A DNA stretch of 64,000 nt from Sphingomonas canadensis (GTDB taxonomy: Bacteria; Pseudomonadota; Alphaproteobacteria; Sphingomonadales; Sphingomonadaceae). The DNA is taken from positions 1-64,000 of the forward strand of contig NZ_JAPDRA010000001.1 in assembly GCF_026013525.1 (NCBI RefSeq), written 5' to 3'. The notes under the pieces were generated by a model. The model searched no databases. It saw nothing but the letters and a program-made list of their open reading frames with translations, and was not told the origin of the DNA. Each line of letters starts with the position of its first letter. Position 1 is the first letter of the stretch. The position numbers were made by a program, and so were the translations under genes. Positions 50,880-59,748 of the stretch are shown here, in pieces.

Positions 50880-52148
50880 TCAAGCCAGGCTCCAGCGCTT
50901 CGCCGATCGCGAGGCGCGCCAGAAATGGAACGCGCCCCACAGCGGCATGCATGCCGCCCCCATCAGCGCGTACCGCAGGCTTTGCGGGCCAAAGCTCGGC
51001 GCAAGCAGATCGCTGAGCCCGCCAACCACCACCGGACCCAGGCCAAGGCCCAGCAGCGACGAGATCAGCATCAGGATGGCCAGCGCCGTCGCGCGCCGGT
51101 GCGGCTCGGCATAGGTCTGGAGCGCGGAGAGCGCGACGCCGCCGGCGGTCGCGGCGATGAAGGCGCCGATCATCTGGAGCCCGAGCGCCACATGCCAGTC
51201 GGCGGCGATGAACGACACCAGATAGAATAGCGGGCTGATGGAAAACATCGCCATCGGCCACCATAATTCCCAACGCACGTCGCGCGGCCCCAGGCGCGTC
51301 AGCACGAGCCCGCCGAAAACGGTGCCCAGCACACTCGCGCCTCCCTTCATCGCGCCGACATACCCGCCCACTTCGGCAAGGCTCAGGCCGTGGAGCCGGA
51401 TGTAGAATGCGGGCATCCATTGGAGCATGCCATAGCTGCCAAACGCCGCGATCGAGACGCCAAGGATGAGATGCCGCAACGGCGGCCGGGCGAACAGCGC
51501 CCGGAGCGTCGCCAGCATTGATTCGGGCGACGCCTGGGCATGACCGGCACCGCGAGCCGGTTCGCGCACGGTGAAGGCGATCAGCAGCGCGAGCGGAATG
51601 CCCAGCACGCCCACCGTCACCAGTGCGGCGCGCCAGCCCCAGAGGTGCGCGACGATACCCGCGAGCGCCAGCCCGGCGCTCTGCCCGAGCACGCCACCTG
51701 CCTGAAAGATGCTGATCGCCAGCGGGCGGCGCTCGCGCGAATACAGATCGCCCAGGATCGAATGGGCTGCGGGGCCGCAACCCGCTTCGCCGATACCCAC
51801 CGCCATCCGGGCCATGAACAGTTCGGTGAAGTTTCGGGCGAGCCCGGTCAGCGCGGTCATGGCGCTCCACGCCGCGAGGCAGACCGTCAGCAGCGTGATG
51901 CGCGAGTGGCGGTCGGCAAGGCGCGCGAGCGGCAGGCCCATCGTCGCGTAGAGCATCGCGAAGGCGAAGCCGACGATCAGGCCCAACTGGGAGTCCGACA
52001 GGCCGAGCTCCAGCTTGATCGGCTCCAGCAGGATCGCAATCACCATACGATCGAGATAATTGAAGAAACTCACCATCGTGAGGAGCGCGAGGACATAAGC
52101 CGGCGCGTTGGCCGCGCCGGCGGCGGCGGGACGTTGTCCGGCGCTCAC
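50880..52148 (-). CDS. MFS transporter (spinster-like)
   Basis: The 422-residue protein has twelve predicted membrane segments, with the MFS signature LARLADRHSRITLLT after segment 2 and FNYLDRMVIAILLEPIKLELGLSDSQLGL in segment 1. This is typical of spinster-type MFS proteins found near acyl-CoA catabolic genes. The start is GTG 52148, overlapping the hydratase stop by 4 bp. It is the last gene of a five-gene operon starting at 56316 and probably carries the acid substrate across the inner membrane. Confidence 0.87.
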   Translation of the reverse strand: MSAGQRPAAAGAANAPAYVLALLTMVSFFNYLDRMVIAILLEPIKLELGLSDSQLGLIVGFAFAMLYATMGLPLARLADRHSRITLLTVCLAAWSAMTALTGLARNFTELFMARMAVGIGEAGCGPAAHSILGDLYSRERRPLAISIFQAGGVLGQSAGLALAGIVAHLWGWRAALVTVGVLGIPLALLIAFTVREPARGAGHAQASPESMLATLRALFARPPLRHLILGVSIAAFGSYGMLQWMPAFYIRLHGLSLAEVGGYVGAMKGGASVLGTVFGGLVLTRLGPRDVRWELWWPMAMFSISPLFYLVSFIAADWHVALGLQMIGAFIAATAGGVALSALQTYAEPHRRATALAILMLISSLLGLGLGPVVVGGLSDLLAPSFGPQSLRYALMGAACMPLWGAFHFWRASRSAKRWSLA

Positions 52149-52936
52149 TCCCCTATCGCCTCGAAATCCGGTTCGCGGCGATCAGCGAATGCGGCAAGTC
52201 CCTCGCGCCGCTCGGCGCTCTCCGCCTGGCGCGCGATGTGATCGCATTCCGCATCGAGTTGCGCTTCCAGCGACGCGCCCGCGCCCGCGAGCAAGAGGCG
52301 CTTCGTCATGCCGAGGGCGCCGATTGCCGCCCGGGCAAGGCCTTCGGCCACGGCCTCGACCTCGCTTGCGAGCATTCCGCTCTCCGTCACCCGCGTAATG
52401 AGCCCGATGTCCGCCGCCTCACTGGCGGAGACCCGCCGGTTGGCGATCGCGAGTTCCTGCGCTCGCCGCAGGCCGATGAGGCGAGGCAGCAGCCAGGTCG
52501 TGCCGCCGTCCGGCGTCAGGCCGATCCGCGAATAGGCCATGGTGAAGTGCGCGCCGGGCTCGGCGAGCGCGATGTCGCCGACCGCAGCCAGCCCCACCCC
52601 CGCGCCCGCCGCAGGCCCGTGGATCGCGGTGACGACCGGCTTCGCCATCGTCGCGAGGCGGGCGATCGCCGGATGCAGCGCGGCGAGGATCTCACGCAGC
52701 AATCCCGGGATGGCGTCGCCGGCCGCGTGCAGGCTCTTGACATCACCTCCCGCGCAGAACATCCGCCCGCCGCCGCGAAGGACGACGCAGCGGACCGCCG
52801 GATCCGCCTCCGCCGCGATCACCGCGTCCAGCAGCCCCCGGGCGAGAGCCACGTCGATGGCGTTGCCCGCGTCCGGCCGGTTCAGCGTGATATAGCCGAC
52901 CGCGCCCCGGCGATCGAACAGCACGGGATCGGTCAT
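52145..52936 (-). CDS. Enoyl-CoA hydratase/isomerase-family protein
   Basis: The 263-residue crotonase-fold protein shows RGGGRMFCAGGDVKSLHAAGD and IHGPAAGAGVGLAAVGDIALAEPGAHFTMAYSRIGLTPDGGTTWLLPRLIG. The GLTPDGG segment places an Asp where classic hydratases have Glu, as in PaaG-type isomerases, so isomerase or ring-opening activity is possible. ATG 52936 follows AGGAAA. It is fourth in the esterase-dehydrogenase-hydratase-MFS operon. Confidence 0.86.
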   Translation of the reverse strand: MTDPVLFDRRGAVGYITLNRPDAGNAIDVALARGLLDAVIAAEADPAVRCVVLRGGGRMFCAGGDVKSLHAAGDAIPGLLREILAALHPAIARLATMAKPVVTAIHGPAAGAGVGLAAVGDIALAEPGAHFTMAYSRIGLTPDGGTTWLLPRLIGLRRAQELAIANRRVSASEAADIGLITRVTESGMLASEVEAVAEGLARAAIGALGMTKRLLLAGAGASLEAQLDAECDHIARQAESAERREGLAAFADRREPDFEAIGE

Positions 52937-52952
52937 GATGCGAGTTTCCTTG

Positions 52953-54185
52953 TCATGCGCCCCTCGGAATGTCGCGGAACGCCACGTCGCGATCGACGCG
53001 GATGTCGAGCGGCAGGCCAAGCACACGCTCGGCGATGATGTTCTTGAGGATCTCATCGGTGCCCCCGGCGATCCGCATCGCCGCGCCCCAGAAGAAGTTG
53101 CGCTGGAACCCGCCGGCCAGCGACGCCACATCGCCGTTCGCGACGATGCCATACTGGTCGAGCCGGTCGAGCGCCTCATAGGCCAGTTCCTGACTGTGGC
53201 GCGCGGATATGATCTTGCCGATCGATGCCTCCGATCCCGGCGTCTCGCCCCTGCTGAGCGCGGTCAGGCTGCGGAGCCGGGTGAGCCGGAGCCCCTCGGA
53301 CGCGACGTACCAGTCGGCGAGCTTTTCCCGGAACCCGCCGTCCTGCAGCGCCGATCCATGGCCCTCCACGCCCGGAAGGCTGGCAGCCAGCTCCATCAGC
53401 GCCCGCCAGCCCGGCCCGGCCTCGCCGCCGACCGAGAGGCGCTCGTTCATCAGCGTGACCAGCGCGACGTTCCAGCCCTTGCCGATTTCGCCGATCCGCT
53501 GGCTGTCCGCGACCCGGACGTCGGTAAACCAGACTTCGTTGAAGCCGCTGCCGCCATCCGCCTGGTGAATCTGCCGGACCTCGATGCCCGGCGCCTTCAT
53601 GTCGATCCAGAACATCGTCAGGCCCTTGTGCTTGGGCACGTCCGGATCCGTACGCACCAGCAACAGGCCGAAGTCCGAGAAGTGGGCGCCGGAGGTCCAG
53701 ACCTTCTGGCCGTTGATGATCCAGTCGCCCGAACCATCGTCGGCGGGCACTGCGCGGGTGCGGCTGGCTGCTACGTCGGACCCGGCCGACGGCTCGGAAA
53801 AGAGCTGGCACCACACTTGCTCGCCGCGCATCGCCGGCGCGACGAAGCGCGCCTTGTCGGCTTCGCTGCCCACCGCCAGGATCGTCGGCAGGCACATGCC
53901 CAGCCCGATCCCGAACACGGCGGAGCCAAGGCCCAGCCTGCTCTCCTCTTCGTTGAAGATGACGCTTTGCGCCGTCGTGCCGCCCGCCCCGCCCCACTCT
54001 CTGGGCCAGGTGATGCAGGCATAGCCAGCCTCGGCCTTGCGGGCCTGCCAGGCCTTGTCGGCAGCGATCGATTCGCTGTCCTCATGGCCATGCGCGACAC
54101 CCCGGGCCGCGGGCGCGTTGGCATTGAGCCATGCCCGCACGCGCGCCCGGTATTCCGCTTCCTCAGGAGTATCGTTGAAATCCAT
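52953..54185 (-). CDS. Acyl-CoA dehydrogenase subunit (FadE type, larger partner)
   Basis: The 410-residue acyl-CoA dehydrogenase has CITWPREWGGAGGTTAQSVIFNEE, QLFSEPSAGSDVAASRTRA, DWIINGQKVWTSGAHFSDFGLLLVRTD and the C-terminal RIAGGTDEILKNIIAERVLGLP. It pairs with the next gene, which has complementary C-terminal features; such pairs form the alpha2beta2 dehydrogenases known from steroid and bile-acid side-chain oxidation. It starts 14 bp after its partner. Confidence 0.87.
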   Translation of the reverse strand: MDFNDTPEEAEYRARVRAWLNANAPAARGVAHGHEDSESIAADKAWQARKAEAGYACITWPREWGGAGGTTAQSVIFNEEESRLGLGSAVFGIGLGMCLPTILAVGSEADKARFVAPAMRGEQVWCQLFSEPSAGSDVAASRTRAVPADDGSGDWIINGQKVWTSGAHFSDFGLLLVRTDPDVPKHKGLTMFWIDMKAPGIEVRQIHQADGGSGFNEVWFTDVRVADSQRIGEIGKGWNVALVTLMNERLSVGGEAGPGWRALMELAASLPGVEGHGSALQDGGFREKLADWYVASEGLRLTRLRSLTALSRGETPGSEASIGKIISARHSQELAYEALDRLDQYGIVANGDVASLAGGFQRNFFWGAAMRIAGGTDEILKNIIAERVLGLPLDIRVDRDVAFRDIPRGA

Positions 54186-54199
54186 CGCTTCTTCCCGGT

Positions 54200-55315
54200 T
54201 CAGAGCGCGTTGCGGCTTTCGAGCGTGCGGATCAGCCGTTCGCGCCACAGGGGCAGCCCGCCCAGCGCGAGGCCGAGTTGCCGGGCACGGCGCAGATGGA
54301 GGTGGCAATCCGCTTCCCAGGTGAAGCCCATGCCGCCATGGGTCTGCAGATTCTCCCGGGCGGCGAAGTCATAGGCCTGGGTGCCTGCGATGCGCGCGGC
54401 GGCCGCTGCTTCGGGCAGTTCCGCCGCGCCCGAATTCAGCGCCCAGGCTCCGTAATAGGCGCTCGATCGGGCGAGCTCGTTCCTGACGTAGATATCGGCC
54501 AGCTTGTGCTTGATCGCCTGATAGCTGCCGATCACACGTCCGAAAGCGTAACGCTCCATGGCATAGGCCTTGGCGTATTCGAGGCATCGGCCGGCCCCGC
54601 CGACCTGCTCGAACGCGAACAGCACCGCCGCCCGATCGAGGATCGCGGAGAGCAGCGCCGCCCCTTCCCCGGCCGCGCCCAGCCGCTCGCAGGGCGAGCC
54701 AGCGAAGGTGATGCGCGCCACGCTTCGGGTGGGATCGAGCGTCGCGATCGCCTCGCGCGCGATCCCCTCACCCGCCAGGTCGACGATGAACAGTCCGGGA
54801 CCCGCCTCGTCGCACGCGGCGACGATGGCGTGGGTCGCGACATCGCCGTCCGTGACCGGCACCTTGGCGCCGCTCAGCCGCCCGCCAACCACGTTCGCGG
54901 CCATTCCTTCGATGGAGAGCGCGCCCTCGCGCTCGCTCGTGGCAAGGCACCCGATCACCGCGCCGCTAGCGATCCCCGGCAGCAGGGCTTCGCGCTGCGC
55001 GTCGCTGCCGAACGCGAGGATCGCCTCGGCGAACACATAGACGGTGGACGCGAACGGGATCGGCGCCAGCGCCCGGCCCAGTTCCTCCGCGATCGCGCAG
55101 AGTTCGATATGGCCGAGGCCGGTGCCGCCCCACTTCTCCGGAATGACGGCGCCGGTCCAGCCCATGCCGGCCACCGCCTGCCAAAGCCCGCGATCGAACG
55201 GCTTGCCGCCGTCATCGAGGACGCCGCGGACGGCCGTGACCGGGCAGCGCTCCTCTAGGAATTTGCGCGCCTCGTCCTTGAGGAACTTCTGCTCGTGCGA
55301 ATAGTCGAAGTTCAT
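54200..55315 (-). CDS. Acyl-CoA dehydrogenase subunit (smaller partner)
   Basis: This 371-residue acyl-CoA dehydrogenase starts MNFDYSHEQKFLKDEARKFLEERCP and has VIPEKWGGTGLGHIELCAIAEELGR, RYAFGRVIGSYQAIKHKLADIYV and the C-terminal ENLQTHGGMGFTWEADCHLHLRRAR. The last carries the FAD-contacting QTHGG motif that its partner lacks. The reciprocal arrangement suggests obligate heteromers. The ATG overlaps the esterase stop by 4 bp (ATGA). Confidence 0.87.
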   Translation of the reverse strand: MNFDYSHEQKFLKDEARKFLEERCPVTAVRGVLDDGGKPFDRGLWQAVAGMGWTGAVIPEKWGGTGLGHIELCAIAEELGRALAPIPFASTVYVFAEAILAFGSDAQREALLPGIASGAVIGCLATSEREGALSIEGMAANVVGGRLSGAKVPVTDGDVATHAIVAACDEAGPGLFIVDLAGEGIAREAIATLDPTRSVARITFAGSPCERLGAAGEGAALLSAILDRAAVLFAFEQVGGAGRCLEYAKAYAMERYAFGRVIGSYQAIKHKLADIYVRNELARSSAYYGAWALNSGAAELPEAAAAARIAGTQAYDFAARENLQTHGGMGFTWEADCHLHLRRARQLGLALGGLPLWRERLIRTLESRNAL

Positions 55316-56316
55316 GCTGGCCGATTTCCGCTGAGGGCGCGGCGCAACGCATCGTGGCTGTCGGCGTAAGCGCGCCGTGTCGCCCCGGCTTCCGCCACGA
55401 AATGGAAGCCGTGATAGGCTCCCGGGTAGACATGCAGCTCGGTGGGCACGCCGGAACGGACCAGGCGATGCGCGTAGGCGATGTCCTCATCGACGAAGAG
55501 ATCGAGCGCGCCGGTGTTGATGAAGGCGGGGGGCAAGCCGCTCAAATCCTCCGCGCGCGCCGCCGCCGCATAGGGCGAGACGCCCGGACCGCCCGGCTCC
55601 GCGCCCAGCAGGCATTTCCAGCCGAAACGGTTGCTCCGCGCCGTCCAGACGAACTCCCCCGCGAAGCGATTGGATTCGCCCGACGTGCCGGTGCGATCGT
55701 CGATCATCGGATAAACCAGGTGCTGGAAGGCAAGCCCGAACTCGCCGCGATCCCGCGCGAGCAGCGCCAATGCGGCCGCAAGCCCGCCCCCCGCGCTCTC
55801 GCCCATCACGCCGATCAGCGATCGATCGATGCAGAGCGCATCGGCGCTGGCGTACAGCCAGGCCAGCACTGCGTAGCAATCCTCGACGGCGCCGGGAAAG
55901 CGCGTCTCGGGCGCGAGCCGATAGTCGACCGAGGCGATCACGCAACCAAGCGTAGCCGCCAGCCGGCGGTGCGCCGGGATCAGGGCGTCGGGATTTCCGG
56001 TGACATAGCCCCCGCCGTGCATGTGCAGGATGGCACCACGGGGCGCGCCCGGCGCACGCGGGAGATGCAGCACCACGCCGACGCCGGGATCGCCTCCGCG
56101 CCCCGGAACGGTGCGGCGGATAACCTCGACGGCCTCGACCGCGAGGGGATCCTCCTCCAGCCCGAGGCGGGTGCCGAAGCCCTGCCGGAGCATCGGCAGC
56201 GTTTCCGTTGTCAGGCTGAGCGGCGGCGCCTGGTCGATGAAGGCGAGCAGGTCCGGCTCGACGAGATGGCGCGAACCTGCCGGCGGCCTTTCGACGGTTG
56301 GCGCTGCGGCCGCCAT
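55312..56316 (-). CDS. HSL-family alpha/beta hydrolase (esterase)
   Basis: The 334-residue esterase has the hormone-sensitive-lipase oxyanion motif LHMHGGGYVTGN, nucleophile elbow GVMGESAGGGLA, the acid in INTGALDLFVDE and the His in YPGAYHGFHF. It has no signal peptide, so it acts in the cytoplasm. ATG 56316 follows GGAGGGGAG; a frame extending 29 codons upstream lacks a ribosome site. It is the first gene of the leftward operon with the two dehydrogenases, hydratase and MFS, and may release the acid from an ester or lactone. Confidence 0.87.
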   Translation of the reverse strand: MAAAAPTVERPPAGSRHLVEPDLLAFIDQAPPLSLTTETLPMLRQGFGTRLGLEEDPLAVEAVEVIRRTVPGRGGDPGVGVVLHLPRAPGAPRGAILHMHGGGYVTGNPDALIPAHRRLAATLGCVIASVDYRLAPETRFPGAVEDCYAVLAWLYASADALCIDRSLIGVMGESAGGGLAAALALLARDRGEFGLAFQHLVYPMIDDRTGTSGESNRFAGEFVWTARSNRFGWKCLLGAEPGGPGVSPYAAAARAEDLSGLPPAFINTGALDLFVDEDIAYAHRLVRSGVPTELHVYPGAYHGFHFVAEAGATRRAYADSHDALRRALSGNRPA

Positions 56317-56680
56317 CACACTCCCCTCCACGGTACGCACGGCGCTCACCGGCGCCGCTTCCGCCCCAAAAAAGGGCCGTCCGCCCCGGAAGGTCGAATG
56401 CATTCGTCAGCGCCGCCATTCCCTCTATGAATAGCGGGCACGCTCATCCTCCGGGGTCGAGCGATATTCTTTCTTTTTATCAGTTGCTTATATCGCGGTC
56501 GCGGATGCCAGGACTGCTGTCCGGGTCCGCTGGCGCCGTCCAGCGCCGAGTTGATCCGGCATCCCCAAGCCCACATAGCCAACAGCATAAACAGGTGAGG
56601 ATGTTGAGCGTGGCCCAGGCAATCCTGCAGACGATCGTGGCAATGCGCCGGCGCGCGGCCGTTCCGGGAGCCACCCGCTG
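56317..56680. other. Divergent intergenic region between esterase and racemase operons
   Basis: This 364-bp gap is relatively AT-rich at 56461-56494, where TTCTTT and TATATC spaced 16 bp could be a rightward promoter. A 12-bp perfect palindrome CGAATGCATTCG lies at 56395-56406, 79 bp before the esterase gene. No LysR-type element like those at 43.9 and 50.8 kb was found here. A possible leader ORF is listed separately. Confidence 0.45.
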
Positions 56681-56681
56681 A
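56601..56681 (+). CDS. Possible 26-residue leader peptide before the racemase gene
   Basis: A short frame (MLSVAQAILQTIVAMRRRAA then VPGATR) ends in TGA that overlaps the racemase ATG (TGATG). The overlap would couple translation. AGGTGAGG precedes the ATG but very closely. No homology is recognised; it could be chance. Confidence 0.25.
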   Translation: MLSVAQAILQTIVAMRRRAAVPGATR

Positions 56682-57829
56682 TGCCGGGTCCGCTGGAGGG
56701 CGTCCGCATCGTCGAGATCGAGGGTCTGGGGCCAGGGCCGTTCTGCGGGATGATGCTCGCGGACCATGGCGCCGAGGTCATCCGGATCGAGCGGCCCGGT
56801 GGTTCCAGGCTCAAGCTGGGGCGGCATACCGCGATGGACCCGCTTGCGCGGTCCCGCAAATCGATCGTCGTCGACATGAAGCAGCCGGAAGGGATCGCGG
56901 CGGTGCGCGATCTGGTGCGGACAGCCGATGGTCTGATCGAGGGCTTCCGCCCCGGCGTGATGGAGCGGCTGGGCCTCGGCCCGGAGGTGCTGCTGGGCGA
57001 CAATCCCGCGCTGATCTACGGCCGCATGACCGGATGGGGCCAGGCCGGCCGCTATGCGCAGGCCGCGGGCCACGACATCAACTATATCGCGCTCGCCGGA
57101 GCGCTCCACCCGCTTGGCCGCGCCGGCGGGAAGCCGACCCCTCCAATCAACCTGGTCGGCGATTTCGGCGGTGGCGGCATGATGCTGGCCTTCGGAATGG
57201 TCTCGGCAATCCTCGCGGCGCGATCGAGCGGCCGGGGCCAGGTGATCGATTGCGCGATGACCGACGGCGCGGCGCTGCTGATGTCGATGATCTGGGGCGT
57301 GCGCGCTCAGGGGGGGTGGCGCGACGAGCGCGGCACCAACATCCTCGATTCGGGCGCACATTTCTACGAGACCTACGAATGCGCGGACGGGGAATATATC
57401 GCGCTGGGATCGATCGAGCCGCAATTCTATGCCGAATTGCGCCGCTTGACCGGCCTCGACAGCGATCCTGCGTTCGACGCGCAGATGGAACCGGCCGCCT
57501 GGGGGCCGCTCAAGCAAAAGCTGGGGCAGATGTTCAAGACCCGTACCCGCGCCGAATGGTGCGCGCTGATGGAGCATGGCGACGCCTGTTTCGCACCCGT
57601 CCTCTCGATGGCTGAGGCGCCCGCCCACCCCTATCATGTCGAGCGCGGCACATTTGAGGTGATCGACGGAGTGACGCAGCCCATGCCGGCCCCGCGCTAT
57701 TCGGCGACGCCCACAGCGACGCCGCGCCCCGCCCCGCAAGCGGGCGCCGACACCGATATGCTGCTCGCCGGCCTGGGCTATGACGAAGCGCGGATCGCGG
57801 AGATGCGCGCGGCGGGTGCCGTCGCGTGA
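56681..57829 (+). CDS. Alpha-methylacyl-CoA racemase
   Basis: The 382-residue class III CoA-transferase-fold protein carries the racemase-specific catalytic pair His131 (AAGHDINYIALAGAL) and Asp161 (NLVGDFGGGGM), plus the N-terminal EIEGLGPGPFCGMMLADHGAEVIRIERPGG and YECADGEYIALGSIEPQFY. It inverts the 2-methyl centre of branched acyl-CoAs so that acyl-CoA dehydrogenases can act. It therefore implies a methyl-branched side chain in the block 4 substrate. It leads a rightward operon with a nitroreductase-family gene (GTGA overlap) and adenylate kinase. Confidence 0.88.
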   Translation: MPGPLEGVRIVEIEGLGPGPFCGMMLADHGAEVIRIERPGGSRLKLGRHTAMDPLARSRKSIVVDMKQPEGIAAVRDLVRTADGLIEGFRPGVMERLGLGPEVLLGDNPALIYGRMTGWGQAGRYAQAAGHDINYIALAGALHPLGRAGGKPTPPINLVGDFGGGGMMLAFGMVSAILAARSSGRGQVIDCAMTDGAALLMSMIWGVRAQGGWRDERGTNILDSGAHFYETYECADGEYIALGSIEPQFYAELRRLTGLDSDPAFDAQMEPAAWGPLKQKLGQMFKTRTRAEWCALMEHGDACFAPVLSMAEAPAHPYHVERGTFEVIDGVTQPMPAPRYSATPTATPRPAPQAGADTDMLLAGLGYDEARIAEMRAAGAVA

Positions 57830-58536
57830 GCGCGGGGGACAAGCGGAGCCGCGCCGGCGTGACGGATCAGGCGGCATTCTTCGCGGCGCTGGCGAAAGAG
57901 CGCCGGTCGGTAAGGGGCTTTCTGCCAACGCCCGTACCGCAAAGCTTGCTGGAGGAAGTCTTTACGGTCGCGCAATTGGCGCCCTCCAATTGCAATGCCC
58001 AGCCGTGGATCGTCCATGTCGTCTCGGGCGAGGCGGCGGAACGCCTGCGAAGCGGGCTGTACGACGCCGCTCGAACCGGCGGCGCCCCCGCCGGCGATTT
58101 CGCGATGACGGGAAGCTACCCGGACGAATATCGCGCGCGGCAGATCGGATCGGCCAAGGCCCTGTTCGGCGCGCAGGGGATCGCGCGCGACGATGTGGAG
58201 GGGCGCAAACGCTCGTTCCTGCGCAACTTCCGCTTCTTCGACGCGCCGCACGCCGCCTTTGTCTTCCTCGACGAGCGGTTCGGCATCCGGGAGGCGGCCG
58301 ATTGCGGCATGTTCGCCCAGACGCTCATGCTGGCGCTGGCCGCCAATGGGCTGGCCTCCTGCGCGCAGACGGCGCTCAGCTTCAATCCATCGCTCGTGCG
58401 CGATCTGCTGGGCATTCCTTCCGGGCACAAGCTGCTGTTCGGCCTGGCCTTCGGATATGAGGACCCGGCGCATCCGGCCAACGCCGCGCGGACCGATCGC
58501 GCCGCGCTGAGCGAAGCCGTTACGTTCCACCGCTGA
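57826..58536 (+). CDS. Nitroreductase-family flavoprotein
   Basis: The 236-residue protein starts at GTG 57826, overlapping the racemase stop by 4 bp. It has the nitroreductase FMN-binding N-terminus AALAKERRSVRGFLPTPVPQSLLEEVFTVAQLAPSNCNAQPW, the central DCGMFAQTLMLALAANGLASCAQTALSF and the ending LFGLAFGYEDP. Members reduce nitro groups, quinones or enones with NAD(P)H. In this operon, reduction of an unsaturated or quinoid intermediate is conceivable, but the substrate is unknown. Confidence 0.85.
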   Translation: MSAGDKRSRAGVTDQAAFFAALAKERRSVRGFLPTPVPQSLLEEVFTVAQLAPSNCNAQPWIVHVVSGEAAERLRSGLYDAARTGGAPAGDFAMTGSYPDEYRARQIGSAKALFGAQGIARDDVEGRKRSFLRNFRFFDAPHAAFVFLDERFGIREAADCGMFAQTLMLALAANGLASCAQTALSFNPSLVRDLLGIPSGHKLLFGLAFGYEDPAHPANAARTDRAALSEAVTFHR

Positions 58537-58563
58537 TCCGCTCTCGACAGGAGTTCCGCGACA

Positions 58564-59214
58564 ATGAACATCATCCTGCTTGGACCGCCGGGCGCCGGCA
58601 AGGGCACCCAGGCGCAGCGCCTCCAGCGCGAACGCGGCATGGTCCAGCTTTCGACCGGCGACATGCTGCGCGCCGCGATCCGGGAGGGAACGCCGGTGGG
58701 CGTCCAGGTAAAGGCGGTGCTCGACGCGGGCGAGCTCGTTTCGGACGACATCATGGTGGCGCTCATCGGCGAACGGCTCGACCAGCCCGATACCGCGAAC
58801 GGCGTGATCTTTGACGGATTTCCGCGCACCCGCGCCCAGGCCGAGGCGCTGGACAGGCTGCTCGCCGAACGCGGGACCAGGCTCGACCGCGTGATCGAGC
58901 TCGATGTCGAGGAAGAGGCGCTGGTCGAGCGGATCGTCGGCCGATTCGCATGCGCCCAGTGCGGCGAAGGCTATCACGACCGCTTCAAACTGCCGAAGGC
59001 AGAAGGCCGTTGCGACGAATGCGGGCACGACAGGTTCACGCGCCGGCCCGACGACAACGCCGCTACGGTGCGCACCCGCCTTGCCGAATATCGCGCGAAG
59101 ACCGCGCCGATCCTGCCCTATTACGAGGCCCGGGGACTGGTCAGCCGCACCGACGGCATGGCGCCGATGGACGAGGTCTATGCGGCGACGTTCGCGATCC
59201 TGGCCCAGGCCTGA
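58564..59214 (+). CDS. adk: Adenylate kinase
   Basis: The 216-residue kinase has the P-loop GPPGAGKGT (7-15), LSTGDMLRAAI, VIFDGFPRTRAQAEAL and a long LID with a four-cysteine zinc site (Cys130, Cys133, Cys150, Cys153), followed by RRPDDNAATVRTRL. It converts AMP plus ATP to two ADP. The housekeeping gene normally sits in the ribosomal-protein operon near secY; here it follows a racemase and a nitroreductase 27 bp apart. A catabolic copy could recycle the AMP made by the cluster's AMP-forming CoA ligases, which is inference. ATG 58564 follows CAGGAG. Confidence 0.93.
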   Translation: MNIILLGPPGAGKGTQAQRLQRERGMVQLSTGDMLRAAIREGTPVGVQVKAVLDAGELVSDDIMVALIGERLDQPDTANGVIFDGFPRTRAQAEALDRLLAERGTRLDRVIELDVEEEALVERIVGRFACAQCGEGYHDRFKLPKAEGRCDECGHDRFTRRPDDNAATVRTRLAEYRAKTAPILPYYEARGLVSRTDGMAPMDEVYAATFAILAQA

Positions 59215-59247
59215 CGAACCAGCCCCTTCCGCCGTGGCGGGGGCCGG

Positions 59248-59745
59248 TCAGCGCCCGGTGGATCGCGCGCGGCGGCGCATGAGGCGGAGCGGCGAGTAGG
59301 TCATCACCGTCTCGCCCCGATCGTTGATTACATGGTTTCTGGTCCGAGACAGCCCGCGTTCGGGCGATGAGGCCGGCCGCAGTTCGGCGACCTCGCACTC
59401 GACATGGATGGTATCGCCCACGAAGGTCGGCGCATGAACGTTCAGCCCGGCCTCCAGGAAGGCGAGTCCGGTCCGCTGCATGAAGGGCAGCATCAGTCCT
59501 TCGGCGAAGCTGTAGACGAGCGCGCCAGGCACCACCCGCCCCTTGATCGCCCGATGCTCGCTATCCGCGATGTTGGTGAACAGCTCTTCGGTCAACCAGG
59601 TGAGGTTGCAGAACTGGACAAGATCGGTCTCGGTGACGGTGCGGCCCATCGTGCGGATCCAGTCGCCGGACGTCAGATCATCCCAGAACATCCCTTCGCC
59701 GAGGAGCCGTCCCCGTGCTGCCCGCGCTTCGCCGCCGCCAGCCAT
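59248..59745 (-). CDS. MaoC-like hotdog protein, probably without classic catalytic dyad
   Basis: The 165-residue protein has a MaoC-type fold pattern: FWDDLTSGDWIRTMGRTVTETDLVQFCNLTWLTE, GALVYSFAEGLML and FVGDTIHVECEVAELRP. Where hydratases have the Asp...His pair (GD-NPLH), this one reads NLTWLTEELFTN, so the usual catalytic residues seem missing. It may be a thioesterase, a structural subunit or a hydratase of altered mechanism. It starts 3 bp after the SDR stop and is last in the leftward operon. Confidence 0.8.
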   Translation of the reverse strand: MAGGGEARAARGRLLGEGMFWDDLTSGDWIRTMGRTVTETDLVQFCNLTWLTEELFTNIADSEHRAIKGRVVPGALVYSFAEGLMLPFMQRTGLAFLEAGLNVHAPTFVGDTIHVECEVAELRPASSPERGLSRTRNHVINDRGETVMTYSPLRLMRRRARSTGR

Positions 59746-59748
59746 GGC

